Source: Halorubellus litoreus | GTDB lineage: Archaea; Halobacteriota; Halobacteria; Halobacteriales; Natrialbaceae | DNA length: 64,000 bases | NCBI RefSeq assembly: GCF_037081675.1 | Contig: NZ_JAZAQL010000001.1 | Span: forward strand, 1,240,001-1,304,000 | Direction: 5' to 3' | Part shown: positions 43,077 through 50,087 of the stretch, piece after piece | How positions within the stretch are numbered: the stretch's first letter is position 1 | Layout of the letters: every line of letters starts with the position of its first letter | Program-made: the position numbers and the translations under genes | Notes under the pieces: model-generated | Told to the model about the DNA's origin: nothing | Seen by the model: only the letters and a program-made list of their open reading frames with translations | The model's database searches: none

Positions 43077-45442
43077 GCGACGACGGCGCGACGACCGACG
43101 ACGCGAGGAGCGACGACGGCGGGCGGCTGCTCGCGCTCTCGCGCACGATAGTCCCCGAACGCATCCGGCGGAGTTACGCGCTCAAGTTCGGGATGTGGTT
43201 CGTCGTGCTGACGATAATCGTCGGCGTGGCAGGCCTCGGCGCGACCTCGTTCATCGCCGACGGCGCGACCGGGGACGCGAACCAGGACCTGCTCGGCGTG
43301 ACGAGTCAGACCGCGAACAGCATCGAGAACTGGAACGACCGGAACCACAACCTCGTCGAGATCGTCGCGCGGAACGTCGACGAGAACGCGACGTACACGC
43401 ACGTCGAACGCGAGCTCGAGTCCGAGTCCCTCGCCGCGATGCCGGCGTACGTGACCGGCATCCACTACGTGGATCTCGACGCCGAGCGCGTGCTCGCGAG
43501 CACGACCGACCGGAACGAGGTCGGGGAGCGCCTGGCGAGCGTCGCGTCGAGCACCACGCCGAACTCCCGGCAGGCGTGGGCGGCCGAGTCGAACTACGCG
43601 TTCGAGGGGACGACCGGAGTCTCCGACGTCTACACCCACGACGACACGACGAAGGTCGCGTACTATCGTCGGGTCTCGAACGCGACCGCGGCCGACGGTG
43701 GTCGTGCGCTCGTCGTCGTCGCGGACCTGGAGGCGGCGGACATCGGTATCGGGTCGGACGCGAGCGAGGACGGGTTCGTGCAGGTCGTCGACGAGGACGG
43801 CGTCGTCGCGTTCGACGAACGCGACCGTCGGTACGGGAAGGCGTACTACGGCGGCGCCTCGTCTGCGGTCGTCGAGACCGCGCAGTCGTCGACCGCGGGC
43901 GTGAACCGCTACAGCGCGAGTCCGGCCGTCGAGTACGCGCTCTCGACCGACGAGTACCTCGTCGCGCACGAGCGCGTCGACGGCACGAACTGGGTGGTGC
44001 TCCGCCACGAGAACCCGGCGTCCGTGTACGGGTTCGCGTCGAGCGTCGAGCGTCTCGGGCTCGTCGGCACGATCTCGCTCGTGTTCGTCGTCGGCGTGTT
44101 CGCGACGACGCTGAGTCTGCGGACGTCGCGGTCCATCGACCGCCTGAAGCGCAAGGCCCGTCGCGTCGAGGACGGCGACCTCGACGTCGACTTCTCGACG
44201 GCGCGCGTCGACAGCATCGGCCAGCTCTACGGCGCGTTCGACGCGACCCAGCGGTCGCTCCGCGAGCAGATCCGGCGCGCGGAGGCCGCGCGCGACGACG
44301 CCGAGCAGTTGAACGAGCACTTGGAGCGGAAGGTCTCCGCGTACAGCGAGGTGATGCAGGCGACGAGCGACGGCGACCTGACGCGACGGATGGACCCCGA
44401 GTCCGAGAACGAGGCGATGTCGACGATCGCGGAGGAGTTCAACGACATGATGACGGACTTCGAGCGCGCGGTCGTCGAACTCCAGTCGTTCGCGTCGGAC
44501 GTCGCTGCGGCGAGCGACCGCGTGAACGAGAACGTCGACGAGGTCGACACCGCGTCGCGCCGGGTGACGGAGGCGATACAGAAGATCTCGGACGGTGCTG
44601 AGGAGCAGAACGCGCGGTTCCAGGACGTCTCCGCGGAGGTCGACGAGCTGTCGTCGACGACCGAGGAGATCGCGAGCACGTCGAGCGAGGTCGCGGACCT
44701 CGCGGAGCGGACGGCCGAGACGGGTCGCGAGGGCCGGGAGGCCGCGGAGGCGGCTATCGAGAGCGTCGAGGAGATAGAGCAGGGTGCGTCGAACGCGGTC
44801 GCGGAGATCGAGCGCCTCGACGACGAGATGGAGAAGGTCGACGAGCTCGTCGCGGTCATCTCGGACCTGGCGCATCAGACGAACATGCTGGCGTTGAACG
44901 CGAACATCGAGGCGTCCCGCGGCGGTGGTGGCGACGAGGGCGGCGAGGGGTTCTCGGTGGTCGCGGGCCAGATCAAGGAGTTCGCGGCGGAGTCCAAGGA
45001 GGCGGCCGCGGACATCGAGGCGTCCCTGGAGCAGATCCGCGAGCAGGCGGACGCGGCGGTCGACGAGGTGAAGGGGGCGTCGGCGCGCATCGCGGAGAAC
45101 GAGCAGTCGGTGCGGGACGCGGCGGCGGCGCTGGAGGACGTCGCGGATTACGCGGAGCAGACGAACGACGGCGTGCAGGAGATCACGGAGAGCACGCAGT
45201 ACCAGGCGCGGTCGACGGAGGAGATCGTGCCGATGGTCGACGACGCGGCGCGTATCTCCGAGCGGACGAGCGAGGAGTCGGAGACGGCGGCGGCGGCGGC
45301 CGAGGAGCAGACGGCGGCGTTGACGGAGGTCAGCGAGTCGATGAGTTCGCTCGCGGCGACCGCCGAGGAGCTCGACCAGGAACTCGGTCGGTTCGAGGCG
45401 TCGAAGTTCGAGCGCGCGATGCCGGCGGCGGACGACGACTGA
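43073..45442 (+). CDS. Methyl-accepting chemotaxis transducer (Htr-like)
   Basis: The 789-residue protein is a membrane chemoreceptor. After an acidic 35-residue start comes a first membrane helix (FGMWFVVLTIIVGVAGLGATSF, about 40-61), an extracellular sensor of about 265 residues that looks like a double Cache domain (AMPAYVTGIHYVDLDAERVLAST, VVDEDGVVAFDERDRRYG, EYLVAHERVDGTNWVVL), a second helix (LVGTISLVFVVGVFATTL, about 327-344), HAMP repeats, and a cytoplasmic signalling hairpin whose tip carries LAHQTNMLALNANIEASR, with a Gly/Glu-rich break (GGGGDEGGEG) before FSVVAGQIKEFA. The latter is the CheA/CheW contact region. It is translationally coupled (4-bp overlap) to the exported nuclease-like gene, which may bind or process its ligand. 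Confidence 0.93.
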   Translation: MSDDGATTDDARSDDGGRLLALSRTIVPERIRRSYALKFGMWFVVLTIIVGVAGLGATSFIADGATGDANQDLLGVTSQTANSIENWNDRNHNLVEIVARNVDENATYTHVERELESESLAAMPAYVTGIHYVDLDAERVLASTTDRNEVGERLASVASSTTPNSRQAWAAESNYAFEGTTGVSDVYTHDDTTKVAYYRRVSNATAADGGRALVVVADLEAADIGIGSDASEDGFVQVVDEDGVVAFDERDRRYGKAYYGGASSAVVETAQSSTAGVNRYSASPAVEYALSTDEYLVAHERVDGTNWVVLRHENPASVYGFASSVERLGLVGTISLVFVVGVFATTLSLRTSRSIDRLKRKARRVEDGDLDVDFSTARVDSIGQLYGAFDATQRSLREQIRRAEAARDDAEQLNEHLERKVSAYSEVMQATSDGDLTRRMDPESENEAMSTIAEEFNDMMTDFERAVVELQSFASDVAAASDRVNENVDEVDTASRRVTEAIQKISDGAEEQNARFQDVSAEVDELSSTTEEIASTSSEVADLAERTAETGREGREAAEAAIESVEEIEQGASNAVAEIERLDDEMEKVDELVAVISDLAHQTNMLALNANIEASRGGGGDEGGEGFSVVAGQIKEFAAESKEAAADIEASLEQIREQADAAVDEVKGASARIAENEQSVRDAAAALEDVADYAEQTNDGVQEITESTQYQARSTEEIVPMVDDAARISERTSEESETAAAAAEEQTAALTEVSESMSSLAATAEELDQELGRFEASKFERAMPAADDD

Positions 45443-45520
45443 CGGCGTCCGCGGTGGTCCCGTCGGGATCGTCGTCGCTCTCGTCGACGACGTTCCGGTG
45501 GATTCGACGCCGACCAGGCA

Positions 45521-45612
45521 GTATATAAACCCCTTCGTTTGCGAACGTTTCGCACGGTTATTCGGGTGCCCCGTGGGGCGTTCTTGCGGATCCAATCCAG
45601 TACTTTTTTATA
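45521..45612 (+). promoter_or_regulatory. Thermosome gene promoter region with inverted repeats
   Basis: Two TATA-like boxes precede the thermosome gene: GTATATAAAC (45521-45530) and TTTTTTATAG (45604-45613), the second about 30 nt before the ATG. After the first box are interleaved repeats TTCG-N4-CGAA-N3-TTCG (45534-45552), including CGAACGTTTCG (45542-45552). A similar CGAAC-C-GTTCG repeat is next to the Hsp20 TATA box at 57795-57805, suggesting a shared heat-shock operator. Confidence 0.5.
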
Positions 45613-45639
45613 GAATCACAATCAATCTTCCAGATACCT

Positions 45640-47328
45640 ATGTCACAGCAGATGGGCGGCGGTCAGCCCCTCCTCGTACTCAGCGAAGACTCGCAGCGCA
45701 CATCCGGAAAGGACGCGCAATCCATGAACATCACGGCCGGGAAGGCCGTCGCGGAGTCCGTCCGCACGACCCTCGGCCCGAAAGGCATGGACAAGATGCT
45801 CGTCGACTCCAGCGGCGAGGTCGTCGTCACGAACGACGGCGTCACCATCCTGAAGCAGATGGACATCGAGCACCCGGCGGCCAACATGGTCGTCGAAGTG
45901 AGCGAGACCCAGGAGGACGAGGTCGGCGACGGCACCACGAGCGCCGTCGTCATCTCCGGTGAACTCCTCAAGAAGGCCGAGGACCTCCTCGAGCAGGACA
46001 TCCACGCGACCACGCTCGCACAGGGATACCGTCAGGCCGCCGAGAAGGCCAAGGAGATCCTCACCGAGTCCGCGATCGAGGTCTCCGAGGACGACCGCGA
46101 GACGCTCACGCAGATCGCCGCCACGGCGATGACGGGCAAGGGCGCGGAGTCCGCGAAGGACACCCTCAGCGAACTCGTCGTCGACGCCGTCCTCGCCGTC
46201 AAGGACGAGGAAGGCATCGACACGGACAACATCAAGATCGAGAAGGTCGTCGGTGGCTCCACGGAGAACTCCGAGCTCATCGAGGGCGTGCTCGTCGACA
46301 AGACGCGCGTCCACGACAACATGCCGTACTTCGTCGAGGACGCGAACATCGCCGTGCTCGACGACGCGCTCGAAGTGAAGGAAGCCGACATCGACACCGA
46401 GGTCAACGTCACCGACCCCGACCAGCTCCAGCAGTTCCTCGACCAGGAAGAGGCACAGCTCAAGGAGATGGTCGACCACCTCGTCGACGCCGGCGCCGAC
46501 GTCGTCTTCGCGCAGGACGGCATCGACGACATGGCCCAGCACTACCTCGCGAAGGAAGGCATCCTCGCGGTCCGCCGCACGTCCAGCGACGACGCGAAGC
46601 GCATCGCGCGCTCCACGGGCGCCCGCATCGTCTCGAACCTCAGCGACATCGAAGCCGACGACCTCGGGTTCGCCGGGAACGTCGTCGAGCAGGACGTCGC
46701 CGGCTCCACGAAGATCCTCATCGAGGACGTCGAGGACGCGAAGTCCGTCACGATGCTCCTCCGCGGCGGCACCGAGCACGTCGTCGACGAGGTCGAGCGC
46801 GCCATCGACGACTCGCTGGGTGTCGTTCGGACGACGCTCGAGGACGGCCACGTCCTCCCCGGCGGCGGTGCGCCCGAGACCGAGCTCTCGCTCGCCCTCC
46901 GCGACTTCGCGGACTCCGTCGGCGGCCGCGAACAGCTCGCAATCGAGGCGTTCGCCGACGCCGTCGAGGTCATCCCGCGCACGCTCGCGGAGAACGCCGG
47001 CCTCGACTCCATCGACAGCCTCGTCGAACTCCGCAGCAAGCACGACGCCGGCGACGCCGACGCTGGCCTCGACGCCTACACCGGTGACGTCATCAACATG
47101 AGCGACGAGGGCGTCGTCGAGCCGCTCCGCGTCAAGACGCAGGCCATCGAGTCCGCGACGGAGGCGGCCGTGATGCTGCTCCGCATCGACGACGTCATCG
47201 CGGCGGGCGACCTCTCCGGCGGTCAGGTCGACCCCGACGACGGCGGCGACGGCGGCGGCCCGCCCGCTGGCGGCCCCGGCGGCATGGGCGGCATGGGCGG
47301 CATGGGTGGCATGGGCGGCGCGATGTAA
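45640..47328 (+). CDS. ths: Thermosome subunit (group II chaperonin)
   Basis: The thermosome is the archaeal double-ring chaperonin that folds proteins with ATP. The 562-residue subunit has the nucleotide motifs TTLGPKGMDKMLVD and VGDGTTSAVVISGELL, the apical region around LVDKTRVHDNMPYFVEDAN, and the equatorial C-terminal motif HVLPGGGAPETELS, followed by GDVINMSDEGVVEPLRVK. The C-terminus is a flexible GGM-repeat tail (GGMGGMGGMGGMGGAM) as in other haloarchaeal CCT proteins, projecting into the cavity. Length is normal. It is preceded by a region with two TATA boxes and CGAA/TTCG repeats that fits heat induction. Haloarchaea usually have two or three such subunits; this is the only one here. 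Confidence 0.97.
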   Translation: MSQQMGGGQPLLVLSEDSQRTSGKDAQSMNITAGKAVAESVRTTLGPKGMDKMLVDSSGEVVVTNDGVTILKQMDIEHPAANMVVEVSETQEDEVGDGTTSAVVISGELLKKAEDLLEQDIHATTLAQGYRQAAEKAKEILTESAIEVSEDDRETLTQIAATAMTGKGAESAKDTLSELVVDAVLAVKDEEGIDTDNIKIEKVVGGSTENSELIEGVLVDKTRVHDNMPYFVEDANIAVLDDALEVKEADIDTEVNVTDPDQLQQFLDQEEAQLKEMVDHLVDAGADVVFAQDGIDDMAQHYLAKEGILAVRRTSSDDAKRIARSTGARIVSNLSDIEADDLGFAGNVVEQDVAGSTKILIEDVEDAKSVTMLLRGGTEHVVDEVERAIDDSLGVVRTTLEDGHVLPGGGAPETELSLALRDFADSVGGREQLAIEAFADAVEVIPRTLAENAGLDSIDSLVELRSKHDAGDADAGLDAYTGDVINMSDEGVVEPLRVKTQAIESATEAAVMLLRIDDVIAAGDLSGGQVDPDDGGDGGGPPAGGPGGMGGMGGMGGMGGAM

Positions 47329-47381
47329 ACGAGGGAGGAAAACGCGAGCCGCAGGCGAGCGGCATACTCCCTCGATATCGA

Positions 47382-47396
47382 GCGGGCGTAGCCCGC
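47382..47396 (+). terminator. Possible hairpin after the thermosome gene
   Basis: GCGGGC-GTA-GCCCGC is a perfect six-base-pair stem with a three-base loop 54 bp after the thermosome stop. No T-run follows immediately, so its action as a transcript end or as an RNA-stability element is uncertain. Confidence 0.3.
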
Positions 47397-47610
47397 GAGA
47401 TGACTTCGGCTTCGGTTACACGCTCCCCCACCCCGATTCGTCTCGTCCCGCTCGCAGACCGACTTGCGGTTCTTTGCTTTCGACGCTGGTCGCGTAGTGG
47501 CGACGCTGTCTACGGGTTCTCGTGGTCGACGCTGGGTGCGAGCGGAGTGGTGTCGTCCTCGAGTCACGATGGCCGAAACACACCTAACCGCGGGGGAGAG
47601 ACAACAGGCA

Positions 47611-48090
47611 ATGTTCGTCGAGTCGGTGATGACGACGCCGGTCGAGACCATCGACGCGGACGCCACGATGACGGACGCGCTCCACGAGATGCTCGAAGCG
47701 AAGGTCGGGAGTCTCGTGGTGACGACCGGAACACCACCGCGGAAGACCGGTATCGTGACGGACGCGGACGTCAAGACCGCGCTCCACGACTTCGAGCACC
47801 CGCTCGAGGACGCGTCCGTGCTGGAGCGGTTCATGTTCCTCCTGCGTCGCCCGATCACTGGTGCGCCCGTCCGCGAGTACATGAGTTCGCCGCTCGTGAC
47901 GGTCCAGCCGGACGCGACGCTCTCGGAGGCGGTCGCGACGATGAACGACCACGAGATCAAGCACCTGGTCGTCACGAAACACATGCGCCTCGAGGGTATC
48001 CTGACGTCGTCGGACGTCGCCGCCGCGCACGACGACATCGTGAGCGAAGCCAGGGAATCGAGCACGCGACGCCCGCACTGGGAGCGCTGA
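47611..48090 (+). CDS. CBS-domain pair protein
   Basis: The 159-residue cytoplasmic protein is a tandem of two CBS motifs that together would bind an adenosyl ligand such as AMP, ATP or S-adenosylmethionine. The first starts MFVESVMTTPVETIDADATMTDALHEML, the second VREYMSSPLVTVQPDATLSEAVATM, each ending with a GIVTDADV/GILTSSDV segment that marks the ligand loop. There is an insertion between the two (HPLEDASVLERFMFLLRRP). The ATG at 47611 was chosen because MFVESVM is the normal CBS start and CACCTAACCG lies about 30 nt upstream; an in-frame ATG at 47569 would add 14 residues. It is a stand-alone regulator with unknown partner. Confidence 0.9.
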   Translation: MFVESVMTTPVETIDADATMTDALHEMLEAKVGSLVVTTGTPPRKTGIVTDADVKTALHDFEHPLEDASVLERFMFLLRRPITGAPVREYMSSPLVTVQPDATLSEAVATMNDHEIKHLVVTKHMRLEGILTSSDVAAAHDDIVSEARESSTRRPHWER

Positions 48091-48201
48091 GGAGCGACGC
48101 GAACCCGGCGCATCATCGGGGACGGGGCGTCGTCTCGCGGCACAACTTGAACCACATCCCTACCGGTTTAACTAAGTGGAGTGCCGGGGTACCTTCGGCG
48201 C

Positions 48202-49188
48202 ATGGACACACTGCTGCTGGACAGTTCTGACGTCGACGAGAACGCGCAGATGGGTGACGTGGTGGCTGCGGTCGAAGCCGCGTTCGCGGCCTACGAGGAG
48301 GGGCGGACGAAGATGCCGGCGAAGTCCTACGTGGACCTCCCGAAGTACAACGGCGACTTCCGGTCGATGCCGGCGTACATGGCGGCCGACGACTGGGACG
48401 CCGCGGGCATCAAGTGGGTGAACGTTCACCCCGACAACCCGGAGAACTTCGACCTCCCGACGGTGATGGGGACGATGATCTACTCGGACCCCGAGACGGC
48501 GGTGCCCCTCGCCATCATGGACGGCACCGAGTTGACGATGAAGCGCACGGGCGCAGCGGCCGCGGTCGCGACCGACTACCTCGCGGTCGAGGACGCCACC
48601 TCGCTCGGTATCGTCGGCGCCGGCGTGCAGTCGTACACGCAACTGGACGCCATCGCGCAGGTCCGGGACATCCAGACGGTCGTCGTGAGCGACGTCCGCG
48701 ACGAGGCCGTCGAGCGCTTCAAGGACGTCTACGGCGACGACTTCGACGTCGAGCGCGGCGAGATATCGGACGCGGCGCACTGCGACATCGTGTCGACGGT
48801 GACGCCCGTCGAGGACCCCATCGTCACGCCCGATGACGTCGGCGAGCACACGCACATCAACGCGATGGGCGCCGACGCCGAAGGCAAACACGAGCTCGCG
48901 GACGACGTGCTCCTCGACGCGAAGGTCGTCATCGACGACTTCGAGCAGTGCACGCACTCCGGCGAAGTGAACGTCCCCTTCAGCACGGGTGTGATGGACG
49001 CCGACGACATCTACGGCGAGATCGGCGAGATCGTCACGGGCGTCCGCGACGGCCGCACCAGCGACGACGGCGTCACGGTGTTCGACTCCACCGGGCTCGC
49101 CATCCAGGACGTCGCCGCCGCGCACGTCGTCTACGAGCACGCGTTCGAGAACGACAACGGCACGCCGTTCGAACTCATCCAGACGTAG
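48202..49188 (+). CDS. ala: Alanine dehydrogenase / ornithine cyclodeaminase family enzyme
   Basis: The 328-residue NAD(P)-dependent enzyme belongs to the ornithine cyclodeaminase/mu-crystallin superfamily, which in archaea includes the alanine dehydrogenase of Archaeoglobus. Landmarks are KMPAKSYVDLPKYNGDFRSMPAYM (substrate contacts), GIKWVNVHPDNP, MDGTELTMKRTGAAAAVATDYLA, the dinucleotide-binding SLGIVGAGVQSYTQLDAI (G-x-G-x2-S, about 135-152) and HINAMGADAEGKHEL. Length is normal. Alanine, ornithine or a ketimine as substrate cannot be separated by these motifs, though the family in haloarchaea is commonly called alanine dehydrogenase. The ATG at 48202 is supported by TTTAACTAA about 31 nt upstream. 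Confidence 0.88.
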   Translation: MDTLLLDSSDVDENAQMGDVVAAVEAAFAAYEEGRTKMPAKSYVDLPKYNGDFRSMPAYMAADDWDAAGIKWVNVHPDNPENFDLPTVMGTMIYSDPETAVPLAIMDGTELTMKRTGAAAAVATDYLAVEDATSLGIVGAGVQSYTQLDAIAQVRDIQTVVVSDVRDEAVERFKDVYGDDFDVERGEISDAAHCDIVSTVTPVEDPIVTPDDVGEHTHINAMGADAEGKHELADDVLLDAKVVIDDFEQCTHSGEVNVPFSTGVMDADDIYGEIGEIVTGVRDGRTSDDGVTVFDSTGLAIQDVAAAHVVYEHAFENDNGTPFELIQT

Positions 49189-49320
49189 ACGCCTCCGTTC
49201 GAACGCATCCAACGTAGGTGGGCGACGTGGCAGTCGCTGTGGTGCTGCCCGCGGTCGTTCTTGGTTTCGATGGTGGCGGGTTGCAAGAATACATGTTCCT
49301 GGGAGCGCGTGCTCCGGACG

Positions 49321-50025
49321 ATGGTCGACGAGGAGGTGGTGGCGTACGGGGTTCGGCTGCCGCGGGTCGTTGACGCGCCAACGCGGTTCGCGCTCGCGGC
49401 GCTCGTCGGGAGCGACCGGTTCTGGATGACGGTGTTTCTCGGCGTCCCGCTCGGTTCGGTGGTCGCCGCGAGCGTCCACGACGGTCTCGCGTCGCTCGCG
49501 GCCGGCGTTCCGGTCGTACTCTCGCTGTGCCTGCTGTGGCTGAGCCACGAGTTCGTCGAGCCGACGCTCGCGGTCGACCGCGAGCGAGGGACGGTCGCGA
49601 AGTCCAAACCGTACGGGAACGGCGAGTACGACGCGTTCGCGGCGGACGACCTCGTCGGCGTCGAGATTCTCTCGTTCGAGGACGTCGCCCTCGTCCGGTT
49701 CGAGCACCCGAACGCGCTTCCGTCGAAACCGCAGTCGACGGCGGTCGACGCGGCGGACGTCGCCGCGCTCGCCGCGGACCTCGACGCGATGGGCGTGGAC
49801 GTCCGGACGCGAGAACGCTCGCTGTGGCGACTCTCGGGGGAACCCGTGCACGCGCGCGTCCTCGGCACGCCGCTCATGCTCGTCAAGACCGTGCTCGCCG
49901 TGGCGACCGCTCACGGCGTCGGCGCGTTCGCGACGGACGCCGTCGTCGTCCCGGGCGTCGTCCTCGTCGCGTTCTGGCTGTACGGCGTCCACTGGACGAA
50001 TCAGGTGCTCAGCGAGGGCGAGTGA
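49321..50025 (+). CDS. Uncharacterised membrane protein, 234 residues
   Basis: The protein has four hydrophobic segments in two pairs: FWMTVFLGVPLGSVVAAS and LAAGVPVVLSLCLLWLSH near the N-terminus, and GTPLMLVKTVLAVATAHGV and VVVPGVVLVAFWLYGV near the C-terminus. Between them is a cytoplasmic beta-rich domain of about 110 residues (TLAVDRERGTVAKSKPYGNGEYDAF, VEILSFEDVALVRFEHP), similar in plan to a small PH-like domain flanked by helices. I do not recognise the family. A start at 49261 is possible but adds a Cys-containing stretch of poor codon quality, so 49321 was chosen. It is convergent with the leucyl-tRNA synthetase gene. Confidence 0.75.
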   Translation: MVDEEVVAYGVRLPRVVDAPTRFALAALVGSDRFWMTVFLGVPLGSVVAASVHDGLASLAAGVPVVLSLCLLWLSHEFVEPTLAVDRERGTVAKSKPYGNGEYDAFAADDLVGVEILSFEDVALVRFEHPNALPSKPQSTAVDAADVAALAADLDAMGVDVRTRERSLWRLSGEPVHARVLGTPLMLVKTVLAVATAHGVGAFATDAVVVPGVVLVAFWLYGVHWTNQVLSEGE

Positions 50026-50087
50026 CGAGGGAAAACGCAGCAGAGCGACGGCGGACGCGCCATCGCGTCGCCGTCTGAGGTGGGGAG

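Noticed and set aside
47329..47610. Possible gene between thermosome and CBS protein
   Set aside because: Frames crossing this 282-bp spacer have poor codon composition and no similarity; only a small hairpin near 47382-47396 stands out.
6097..48151. Nine-base match CAACTTGAA upstream of both nrdA (6097-6105, minus strand) and the alanine dehydrogenase gene (48143-48151)
   Set aside because: A nine-base match between two AT-rich promoter regions in 64 kb is not significant alone, and positions relative to the starts differ.
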